DNA from: an uncultured Collinsella sp.
Lineage (GTDB): Bacteria > Actinomycetota > Coriobacteriia > Coriobacteriales > Coriobacteriaceae
Assembly: GCA_900759045.1 (NCBI GenBank)
Contig: CAAETU010000003.1
Span: forward strand, 1 to 57,335
Reading direction: 5' to 3'
Length of the DNA stretch: 57,335 nt
The notes below the pieces were generated by a model, which was given only the letters and a program-made list of their open reading frames with translations, had not been told where the DNA came from and did no database searches. How positions within the stretch are numbered: the first letter of the stretch is position 1; each line of letters opens with the position of its first letter. Both the position numbers and the translations under genes were made by a program. This document shows, piece by piece, positions 37,094 to 44,563 of the stretch.

Positions 37094-37104
37094 GAGGCGT
37101 AGCT

Positions 37105-38838
37105 GTGGCTGCAAGAATGATACCGAGCCTTGGCCCGGCTGAATACGACGATCGGAGCCGTGAGGGGGAGATTTATTACGCGCTGAGTAAACTTCCCGAT
37201 GATTTTACGGTTATCCATTCATACAAGATGCTGGATGTTGTGGATGGAAACGCTATTGAGCAGAGGGAAGCCGATTTCGTCGTGTTTAATCGCAGGCTCG
37301 GTATCCTTGTCATCGAGGCGAAGGCGGGAAAGATCCGCTGCGAAAACGGCGAGTGGCTATACGGTAACGGCATATCGATGAGGAGACATGGAGGGCCTTA
37401 TCGGCAGGCGGATAGCATCAAATGGAAGCTCATTAATCGCTTTGAGGATGTAGGGTTAGGGGAGCTTTGTGGTAGGTGCAAGGTTGCTCATGCGGTTTGG
37501 CTTCCGTCCCTGGGGGCACATGAACTTGGTTTTATTGATTACTCCCCCGAGGCTTCTCGCGATATTACTTTGTGCAAAACAGACCTGGGTGACCCGACAG
37601 CCCGGATAACTCGAATCATGAAGATGGATATTGGGGGAAGGGAGACGAGACTCTCCGAGACCGAGGCCCAAGAAGTCTTGCATAAAGTGCTCTTGCCGGA
37701 GTTCGATATCGTCCCGACGAATTCGGTGGACTATCGATATAACGATTTCGTGTTCGCAAGGCTGCTGGACTCGCAGGCTCGCGTGTTGAATTTCATAAAG
37801 GATCAGAAAACAGCTGTAATTAATGGGGCGGCAGGAACTGGTAAAACCCTCATTGCAGTTGAGAGGGCTAGACAGGCCGCCTGTACGGGCAGGGTTCTCT
37901 TTTTGTGCTTTAATTCGCTTTTGAAGGAAGAGATTGCTAGAAGGTGCAACGATGTCCCGGAAATCGACGTCTATACAATTCCGGGCTACGCCTGCAAGGT
38001 CTGCAATTCTCTCAAGCCAAACTATGCCAGCCTGACCGAAGAGCTCATGGAGCACCCTGACTCGTTTCCCTATCAGCACATCGTAATAGACGAAGGCCAA
38101 GACTTTGGCCTCAAGGCTATTGAGGACGCGATGGTGCTCGAAACGTTACGCTCTATTGTGGATTCAAATCCGGAAAGCACCATGTATCTCTTTTACGACA
38201 AAAGGCAGTTTGTCCAAGGCTCAACTATGCCCAGCTTCCTTATGGATGCCGATTGCAAGCTAACACTTTATGTAAACTGCCGGAATACGGAGGCTATCGA
38301 GAAGTCTTCCCTGAGTGCTCTTGGTGAAGCGCACGGTTTTAGAATGCAGGTTATGGCTAAGCTTGGCAAGCCCCCATTGCTTATGATTGATTGTGACGCC
38401 GCCGCGCAAGAGGCATATGTGGATAAGCATATCGCTCTACTCAAGAATGCCGGTATTAATGACATTGTGATTATCACATGCAAGACGCTGGAAAATTCTA
38501 AGCTGTCGGGCTGTTTCACTGGCGATCAGAGCTTAAAGAGGTGGAAAGGTCAGAAGATTCTCGTCCATACGGTAAGGAAGTTCAAGGGGATGGAGGCTGC
38601 TGCGGTAATTTTGATTGATGTTGATCAAGCCTTATGGGAACAGCCGTCCATGAGCTACATGCCGGAGCCTGGAACATTGTTTTATACGGCTGCTTCAAGG
38701 GCACGGCATGAGCTTAGAATTGTTTGCGACATGAATGAGGACGCCTGCAACCAAGCGCTCGTGGCGATGGGCGAAAAAACGAATAGGCGCCCCGCCAAGA
38801 AGTTCGCAAATGTTCTGGGGGCAGTATTGGTTGGATAG
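37105..38838 (+). CDS. NERD-nuclease/UvrD-like helicase fusion
   Basis: 577 aa. N-terminal NERD domain: REGEIYYALSKLP then READFVVFNRRLGILVIEAK, with Asp57, Glu71 and Lys73 fitting a PD-(D/E)xK nuclease site that looks intact. The C-terminal two-thirds is a superfamily 1 helicase: Walker A GAAGTGKT (241-248), Walker B IVIDEGQDFG (Asp329-Glu330), motif VI-like FYTAASRARHEL near the end. GTG 37105 was chosen because GAGGCG lies just upstream, 11 bp after the helicase stop; ATG 37117 is an alternative. Position argues for membership of the same operon, although described type III Druantia is two genes. NERD-helicases also occur alone in defence islands. Codons AGG, AGA and ATA are frequent, unlike the core genes. 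Confidence 0.82.
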   Translation: MAARMIPSLGPAEYDDRSREGEIYYALSKLPDDFTVIHSYKMLDVVDGNAIEQREADFVVFNRRLGILVIEAKAGKIRCENGEWLYGNGISMRRHGGPYRQADSIKWKLINRFEDVGLGELCGRCKVAHAVWLPSLGAHELGFIDYSPEASRDITLCKTDLGDPTARITRIMKMDIGGRETRLSETEAQEVLHKVLLPEFDIVPTNSVDYRYNDFVFARLLDSQARVLNFIKDQKTAVINGAAGTGKTLIAVERARQAACTGRVLFLCFNSLLKEEIARRCNDVPEIDVYTIPGYACKVCNSLKPNYASLTEELMEHPDSFPYQHIVIDEGQDFGLKAIEDAMVLETLRSIVDSNPESTMYLFYDKRQFVQGSTMPSFLMDADCKLTLYVNCRNTEAIEKSSLSALGEAHGFRMQVMAKLGKPPLLMIDCDAAAQEAYVDKHIALLKNAGINDIVIITCKTLENSKLSGCFTGDQSLKRWKGQKILVHTVRKFKGMEAAAVILIDVDQALWEQPSMSYMPEPGTLFYTAASRARHELRIVCDMNEDACNQALVAMGEKTNRRPAKKFANVLGAVLVG

Positions 38839-38936
38839 GGCGTCGGCGCGCCCCGCCGCCCTTTGTGAATCCGGAATTGATTCCTAGGAGTTTCGCTGCT
38901 GCTTTCGTTGCTATTCATGCCATGCGCAGGCAGCAG
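38839..38936. other. Convergent intergenic gap
   Basis: A 98-bp gap between the NERD-helicase and the GIY-YIG helicase genes. No strong terminator hairpin is visible, so readthrough antisense transcription between the two units is possible. Confidence 0.4.
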
Positions 38937-40679
38937 CTAAATCACCGGGATATACCGTGACAAATACTCCTTGAGCGCTGGGTCGCATACATAAAGAAAC
39001 GTTCCCAGCATGCCGCGCGTCATGAGAACGTAGTAGGCGTTGACGATAATCTTTCGTAGGTCGTCGTCGCTTGCCTTTTTCTTTGCGACGGTATCTTTGA
39101 AGTTTGCCTTGTTAACGCAGACGCCCCCTTTGTCGTTGTCGTAGTAAATGTCGGGACCCAGAATTACGAATCCGTAATTGAGGTCGTAGCCCTGCACTGT
39201 GTGAATGCAACCAACCTCATTGACAGCGTTGACAGAGTTGACCCAATCCTTTTGAGTTGAATTCCAGCGTTTGCGAATGCCCTCGATGACGATATCGAAC
39301 GCATCTTTATTGGTCTTGGTTTCCCACTTCCAAGCGAAGCCGGCAGTCATACGGGACAGCCTAACTTCTTTTTCTTTGGTCTGCTGTAGGGAGCAGAAAT
39401 CTTCAAACCGGTCGACTATGCCAAACTGGTACCTGGGGATATCACTGTCGGGATCGCCGGCTTGCGAGTCGTAAGGCCGAGAGGCAAAGAGCTCATCAAA
39501 CTTCATGCCGGCATGCATGTACGCTTTGTTATCAAGCAGGTCGTAGACAAAATCGAGGTACTCATCGCCGCCACGCACACGCATTTGGGTGCTCAAGTTG
39601 AATTCTTCGGTCTCGATTCCTGCTTCTTCGAGTTGGTTGAGTCGTTGCTCAAGACCGTCTCGATTGAGGCCGGATGCCCTGACTTGCTGCTTGGGGTCAT
39701 AAAACAGATATGCCTTGTCGCAGCATTTGAATATCCAGTCAACTTGGTTGCTTGTGTGCGGAAGGTCAAGACGATCACAAGTGCTATAGAAGGCCTTGAT
39801 GCCGGAGCCCATGCTTAGATAATTACCCAGTCGATGTGCTTCATCGACAAGTAGGATGTCATAACGATCATTTTTGGTTACGTCACTGGGGCTCAAGATA
39901 TCGCCAGGCTTTAACCCTGGAAGGAAGTGCGTGAGTTTCCTGAGGGTCTTTTTCAGGGAATCCATGGGGGTGACAAAACCGACTCGCAGGCCGGAAAGGT
40001 TGGGCTCATTTTTGATTTTGAACATGAGACTGATGGCGAGGATTGTTTTACCTGTTCCCGGCGCGCCATTCACGACGGTTATACGTTCTCTTTTTGAGCC
40101 GCCATGTTTTACGTCTTCATGCTCCTGTTCGAGACGTTTAAAAATCGTCTCAATCGTTTCGTATTGGTCGGGCGTAAGCGTCTTGAAAGGCGAGAACTTG
40201 AACAGATCGGAGTTCTCGAGCTCTTCAATCGGATGAATCGCGTATTTTTCTTCGCGAAGCTTTGTCCAGAGGTCTCGGAACCTCTGGCGATACTGAGGCC
40301 GCTCAAAATAATCGAATTGGGCATAGCCGTTGTTGGCATTGGTGACCTGGTATTTTTCGTCGGCACAGAACAGCTCAATAAGTCGATTCTCGAACTCGAA
40401 CGTTGCGGATTGGTTGAAGGTGGGATTGTCGATCAGAAGGGTCCGGTCGAAGTCCTTGTCCACGTTTGCAGCGTGTTGTTTCATACGGCGCTGGTAATTG
40501 GTTGTTTGGCCGATGTATGCCGTCTTGTTTTTGCTGTTGGTAAGAATGTAAAGGACAGGCCAGCTCTCGTCATGATGGGTCCCGGGCTTTGGCGTGCCAA
40601 AGTCCTGAAGCGATTCGCTTGTCTCAAAGGGCTGGGGTAGGGGAAGCGTGTATTGCCGAAGGGCGAACTCATTACTCAT
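38937..40679 (-). CDS. GIY-YIG nuclease/DUF2075 helicase fusion
   Basis: 580 aa. N-terminal GIY-YIG domain: Tyr-Ile-Leu (44-46) and Tyr-Ile-Gly (55-57), RRMKQH, and a Glu-containing helix FEFENRLIELF that fits the metal-binding Glu. C-terminal DUF2075 superfamily 1-like ATPase: Walker A GAPGTGKT (205-212), Walker B ILLVDEAHRL (276-), KAYLFYDPKQQV, and a late TVQGYDLNYG / YYVLMTRG pair as in UvrD-like motifs V and VI. ATG 40679 has AAGGCGG upstream and overlaps the MazG-like gene by 8 bp, so the two are coupled. A nuclease joined to a helicase next to a nucleotide hydrolase suggests phage or plasmid defence. This gene pair is not a defence system I know by name. Confidence 0.82.
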   Translation of the reverse strand: MSNEFALRQYTLPLPQPFETSESLQDFGTPKPGTHHDESWPVLYILTNSKNKTAYIGQTTNYQRRMKQHAANVDKDFDRTLLIDNPTFNQSATFEFENRLIELFCADEKYQVTNANNGYAQFDYFERPQYRQRFRDLWTKLREEKYAIHPIEELENSDLFKFSPFKTLTPDQYETIETIFKRLEQEHEDVKHGGSKRERITVVNGAPGTGKTILAISLMFKIKNEPNLSGLRVGFVTPMDSLKKTLRKLTHFLPGLKPGDILSPSDVTKNDRYDILLVDEAHRLGNYLSMGSGIKAFYSTCDRLDLPHTSNQVDWIFKCCDKAYLFYDPKQQVRASGLNRDGLEQRLNQLEEAGIETEEFNLSTQMRVRGGDEYLDFVYDLLDNKAYMHAGMKFDELFASRPYDSQAGDPDSDIPRYQFGIVDRFEDFCSLQQTKEKEVRLSRMTAGFAWKWETKTNKDAFDIVIEGIRKRWNSTQKDWVNSVNAVNEVGCIHTVQGYDLNYGFVILGPDIYYDNDKGGVCVNKANFKDTVAKKKASDDDLRKIIVNAYYVLMTRGMLGTFLYVCDPALKEYLSRYIPVI

Positions 40680-41028
40680 GATGGTCCGCCTTTCTGTATT
40701 CGTTAGATGATGCGTCGACGGGGTAGCGCTCGCCATTGCGCTTGAGCTTGGACGAAAGCGCCGCTGGCAGGTCGATTTCATTTAAATCTGCGAAACGCAG
40801 AAGGAAAAGGAGCGTGTCGGCGACTTCGTCTTCGATAGCTTGGCGTTGCTCGGTGTCTTCGAACATTTCTGCAATGCGCTCGTCGCTCACAAAACGAAAG
40901 AGCTGAAGGAGCTCGGAGGACTCAGTTGCCATGCCTATGGCAAGCTCTTTTGGCGTGTGATATTTGCGCCAGTCGCGTGCATCACAAAAGTCCCTGACTT
41001 GTTCCGTCATGGCATCGAGCTTATCCAT
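40672..41028 (-). CDS. MazG-like nucleotide pyrophosphohydrolase
   Basis: 118 aa from ATG 41028 (GGGAGG 9 bp upstream). Four-helix MazG/RS21-C6 fold: ATESSELLQLF holds the ExxE metal ligands and EDEVADTLLFLLRFAD the ExxD pair. Such enzymes hydrolyse dNTPs or alarmones to monophosphates and can starve phage replication. The C-terminus KRNGERYPVD is the usual family end. It overlaps the start of the GIY-YIG helicase gene by 8 bp; the pair forms a minus-strand operon that converges on the DruH-DruE-NERD operon. Confidence 0.85.
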   Translation of the reverse strand: MDKLDAMTEQVRDFCDARDWRKYHTPKELAIGMATESSELLQLFRFVSDERIAEMFEDTEQRQAIEDEVADTLLFLLRFADLNEIDLPAALSSKLKRNGERYPVDASSNEYRKADHHE

Positions 41029-41143
41029 CGTCCGCAACCTCCCTGATGTTCATTATTTTATTATGGCCGTATCTGGGATTTATTGCACATCATTTGGGGT
41101 GTGCGGTTTGTTCGGTCGCGATTGCCTGGTAGGAGGTTTCACC

Positions 41144-41368
41144 ATGAAGATCGAAGTCGATGTAGATCAGTTGCGCGAGAGCCTGCTCGACCGCGCGGGG
41201 TCTGCGGCGGGCGTGGGCTTTCCGGCCGCCATGCTCGACGTGATGGATATCGAGGACGAGTCGCCCCAAGAGCTCCTAGCCCGAGCCGAACGCGAAGGCC
41301 TTAACCTCCGAGACTTTGCCGTCGACGATGGCGCGGACGATGACTACGGCGCAGACGAGGACTGGTAG
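41144..41368 (+). CDS. Small acidic hypothetical protein
   Basis: 74 aa, starting MKIEVDVDQLRESLLDRAGS and ending in an Asp-rich tail (DDGADDDYGADEDW). A strong AGGAGG (41131-41136) precedes ATG 41144, which supports expression. No known domain; the overall charge is strongly negative. High-GC composition groups it with the core genome, so it marks the right edge of the accessory island. Followed by a dispersed inverted repeat. Confidence 0.75.
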   Translation: MKIEVDVDQLRESLLDRAGSAAGVGFPAAMLDVMDIEDESPQELLARAEREGLNLRDFAVDDGADDDYGADEDW

Positions 41369-41400
41369 CCATAGCCACCCCTCAACCTTATCCCCTCAAT

Positions 41401-41469
41401 AACTTGCGGTGAAATAGGGACTGTTTAGGCTGCTAGAAGGCCTATTCAGTCCCTATTTCACCGCAACTT
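41401..41469. repeat. Dispersed inverted repeat, TTGCGGTGG family, copy 3
   Basis: Arms at 41401-41423 and 41447-41469 differ at one base (TTGCGGTGAAATAGGGACTG core). It lies between the convergent acidic-protein and antiporter genes, 15 bp from the latter's stop. Confidence 0.8.
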
Positions 41470-41483
41470 ATGGGTGGGGATGG

Positions 41484-43085
41484 CTACGATGCCAGCGTGG
41501 CGATGACGGCTTCGTCGCCGGCGTATATGAGGGTGTTGCCGTCGGGGATGATGGTTTGGCCGTCGCGTTTGAGCATCACCACGATAAAGGGGTGCTTGCC
41601 TTGTGGCACATCGCGCAGGCGCAGTCCTGCCAGGCGACCGTGGGGTGTCACGGTGACCTCGCGCAGCGTAACCTCGGCACGCTCTTCAAACGTCGGCGCG
41701 GCCATAACCAGAAGGTCGCCTTCTTCAATTACGGTGTCGCCGTTGGGCAGCACCGGGTGCGCGCCGTCGCGCAGCACCAGGACTACGAGCATGTCCGCCG
41801 CACTGCCAATGTCCGCGAGCGAGCGCCCCGCAAACGGATGCCCTACACCCACCTTGAGCTTAACGAAAGACATGCCGTCCTCGTCGCGGTAGTCGTTAAA
41901 CGTGCGGCGCACGTCGCCTTCCGCGTCGATCATATCGAGTTTCTTCGCCACCGCCGGCAGCAGCGAGCCCTGCACCACAATGCTCGACACGGCGATCACA
42001 AACACCAGGTCAAACAGGTCGTGACCACCGGGAACACCGACCACCACGGCAAAGAGGCTAAACACGACCGAAGCGGCACCGCGCAGACCCGCCCAGCTTA
42101 CGAGCGCAACCTGGCGAGGGTTAGTCTTAAAGGGCGCCAACAGCAGGCCCACGGCGATGGGGCGGCTCACAAAGAGCATAAACGCCATGAGTGCCAGGCC
42201 CGGTAGCAGCATTTGCGGCAGGCGTGCGGGTGTCACGAGCAGGCCAAGCAAGAAGAAGATCGTCATCTCGGCCATCTCGGTGAGGGTGTCAAAGAAGTGC
42301 GCCATCTCGACCTTGCCGGTGATGTCGCTCGCACCCAGCACAATGCCTGCCAGGTATACGGACAAAAAGCCGTTGCCACCCAGATAGCTTGGCAGCGCGT
42401 AGGCAATGATCGCCACGGCGAACAAGAAGATGGTCTGCGCGCCCTCGGCCGTTGCATGTGCGCGTTCAATCAGGCGGCTGGATATCCAGCCGATGGCAAG
42501 GCCCAGCCCCACACCCAGAATGATCTGTTTGGCCAGCAGCACGGGAATGTCGATGTTGCCGCCCGCCGCGAGGGTCGCGAGCACCGCGGTGAGCATGTAG
42601 GCGACGGGGTCGTTGGAGCCTGATTCGACCTCGAGCAGCGAGTCGGTGCCGCCCTTTAGTGACAGGCTGTGCTCGCGCGGCACGCTAAAGACGCTCGCCG
42701 CATCGGTCGACGCCACGACCGAGCCTAGCAGCAGGCCGCCTATCCAGTCGAAGCCCAGCGCGAAGTGCGCAAAGGCGCCCGTGATGCCGGCGGTGATGAC
42801 GACGCCGAGCGTGCTCAGCAGTACCGCGGGCGCGGTAACGGGCTTGGCGCGGTCGATATTGGTGTTAAAGCCGCCGTAGAACATGATGAACAGCAGCGCC
42901 GTGCTGCAGACGGTTTCGGTAAGCGCGTAGTCGCTAAAGTCGATGTGCGCGGGGCCGTTGACGCCCAGCAGCATGCCCAGCGCGATAAAGATGAGCAGGG
43001 TGGGGAAGGGGAGCTTTTTGCCGACGGGTTTGATGGTCAGGCACAAAATGATGACGAGGCCGATAAAGAGAAGTATCTGGTTCAT
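41484..43085 (-). CDS. Potassium/proton antiporter (CPA1, NhaP2/CvrA-like) with two TrkA-C domains
   Basis: 533 aa. About 12 membrane segments over the first 390 residues, with the CPA1 landmarks GSVVASTDAASVFSV and LLEVESGSNDPVAYML (the ND ion site). The C-terminal 140 residues hold two RCK-C (TrkA-C) folds: FVKLKVGVGHPFAGRSL...EEGDLLVMAA and VTVTPHGRLAGLRL...YAGDEAVIATL, which usually sense a ligand. Likely exports K+ in exchange for H+. The start codon has GGAG at 11-12 bp, a little far. No partner gene. Confidence 0.9.
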   Translation of the reverse strand: MNQILLFIGLVIILCLTIKPVGKKLPFPTLLIFIALGMLLGVNGPAHIDFSDYALTETVCSTALLFIMFYGGFNTNIDRAKPVTAPAVLLSTLGVVITAGITGAFAHFALGFDWIGGLLLGSVVASTDAASVFSVPREHSLSLKGGTDSLLEVESGSNDPVAYMLTAVLATLAAGGNIDIPVLLAKQIILGVGLGLAIGWISSRLIERAHATAEGAQTIFLFAVAIIAYALPSYLGGNGFLSVYLAGIVLGASDITGKVEMAHFFDTLTEMAEMTIFFLLGLLVTPARLPQMLLPGLALMAFMLFVSRPIAVGLLLAPFKTNPRQVALVSWAGLRGAASVVFSLFAVVVGVPGGHDLFDLVFVIAVSSIVVQGSLLPAVAKKLDMIDAEGDVRRTFNDYRDEDGMSFVKLKVGVGHPFAGRSLADIGSAADMLVVLVLRDGAHPVLPNGDTVIEEGDLLVMAAPTFEERAEVTLREVTVTPHGRLAGLRLRDVPQGKHPFIVVMLKRDGQTIIPDGNTLIYAGDEAVIATLAS

Positions 43086-43405
43086 GGATAGTGTCCGCTC
43101 CTGGGTGGTTTGCGTGGCACGGTCAATTGTCTGGGGTTATTTGTACCCAAAGATGGTGGGTTTATGGGGCCGAGCCGCGGGCGTTCGCATTAACGACACG
43201 AGGCTGGGGCGCGGGCGGTGGTGCTTGCGGTGTTGATGCTGGTGGCGCGGTGTTTTCGGGGCGTGCGGGCGACCGCTTGTGACCGTTGGCAGCGGTGGCA
43301 CTTTCCAGCTTTACTGCAACGGAGTACAATGGGTAACGTTTAAGTTCAACTTGAAGTTTTAGTCGTGGCATCGGGCTTCGGCCGTAATGCAGGGAAAGGC
43401 GTTCC
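43086..43405. promoter_or_regulatory. Divergent promoter region of antiporter and phosphoesterase
   Basis: No gene supported. It contains a GC-rich stretch (43190-43275) and a -10 TACAAT (43325-43330) with a poor -35 TTTCCA 17 bp upstream, a plausible promoter for the phosphoesterase at 43406. Confidence 0.4.
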
Positions 43406-44245
43406 ATGGCGATCTATGTGACATCTGATGCTCACGGGCACGTGCGCGCGCTGGACGAGGCACTTTCCAAGATCTCGCTGACGTCCGACGACACGCTGTA
43501 TGTGCTGGGTGACACGATCGACCGCGGTCCCGATCCGGTCGGTGTCATCAATTTGGTGCGGTCGCTGCCCAACGCTCGCGTGCTTAAGGGCAACCACGAG
43601 CAGATTATGCTCGACGCGATCATTGGCCAGGACCCGCTCGATGCCGAGACCTGGGATATCAACGGCGGATGGACCACGCGCCAACAGCTCAACGAAATGG
43701 AGTTTGAGGCATACGAGGAGCTGGTACGCTGGGCTGCTGCCCTGCCGCTCTATGCGGTGGCGGAGACTGCCGAGCGTCCGTATCTGCTGGTGCACGCCGG
43801 TATTCAGACCGAGGCGGCACGTGCGTTTTTGCTTGAGCATGGTGTCGATTGCGGCGACGGCAGGGGAGCGGTCGATGCCGATTGCGAGCTGCTGCAGCAA
43901 ATGCTCGCCGTGCAGTCGTCCGATGACTTGCTGTGGATTCGCCATGGCTATTGGGATGCCCCGACGGGGCTGCTTTCTGCCGAGGGCAAGGGTCCGGTCG
44001 TGGTGAGCGGCCACACGCCCACGGTGTCGCTCGGGCGTTATTGCGAGGTCGGCGGCCTGGCGGGACTCGACGAGGAGTCGGGCCGCGGGCAGATTGTGTG
44101 CCTGGGTGGCGAGGATACCGCCGGTGTTTCCGACCGCATCGACATCGACTGCGCCGCCGCCACCGGTTCCGAGTTCGGCCGCGTCGGGATCCTGCGTCTG
44201 GATGACGGGGCGGAGTTTTATGCGAACATCAACCCGGGCGAATAA
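43406..44245 (+). CDS. PPP-family metallophosphoesterase (PrpA/ApaH-like)
   Basis: 279 aa. The full PPP motif set is visible: SDAHGHV (DxH), VLGDTIDRGPDPVG (GDxxDRG), LKGNHEQIML (GNHE), IRHGYWD and SGHTPT. Such enzymes are protein Ser/Thr phosphatases, Ap4A hydrolases or nucleotide phosphatases; the choice cannot be made from sequence. GGAAAGG precedes ATG 43406. It is followed by a 318-bp repeat-rich gap. Confidence 0.88.
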   Translation: MAIYVTSDAHGHVRALDEALSKISLTSDDTLYVLGDTIDRGPDPVGVINLVRSLPNARVLKGNHEQIMLDAIIGQDPLDAETWDINGGWTTRQQLNEMEFEAYEELVRWAAALPLYAVAETAERPYLLVHAGIQTEAARAFLLEHGVDCGDGRGAVDADCELLQQMLAVQSSDDLLWIRHGYWDAPTGLLSAEGKGPVVVSGHTPTVSLGRYCEVGGLAGLDEESGRGQIVCLGGEDTAGVSDRIDIDCAAATGSEFGRVGILRLDDGAEFYANINPGE

Positions 44246-44563
44246 TCGCTGCAAAGGGTAGCTAATTTGGGACGGGGCCTTTTTGACTACTTTTGCCCTT
44301 CTGCCCGCTAATTGATTTTTCTGGGACGGGGATTAAATAATCATTTGGCCGCCCGCTGGCTAAGTGAGTAGACTTTTTTGGAAATGCCGAGCACTCAACA
44401 TATTTGCCTCAATAAAACCGCAGGTCACAGACTTGTGCTTTGTCGGTGTGATCGGGGATTCGGTAAAAGTCTACTCACTTAGTTTTGCGTGATGCATATT
44501 GTCCGCAACGAGACCCCGGCCGGGGTGATTCCATCGCAAATTCCGGTGACCGGGGGCAGCTAA
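44246..44563. repeat. Repeat-rich intergenic region
   Basis: No gene. TTGGGACGGGGCCTTTTTGA begins module A (44267-44296); GATTTTTCTGGGACGGGGAT begins module B (44314-44345). Both recur at 57075-57152 with A inverted. Next, CTAAGTGAGTAGACTTTT (44360-44377) and its exact reverse complement (44465-44482) frame 87 nt. A CCCCGGCCGGGG palindrome lies near 44513-44524. Confidence 0.75.

Noticed and set aside
28142..41028. Prophage or integrative element
   Set aside because: No integrase, terminase, capsid, relaxase or flanking tRNA or att-like direct repeat was seen.
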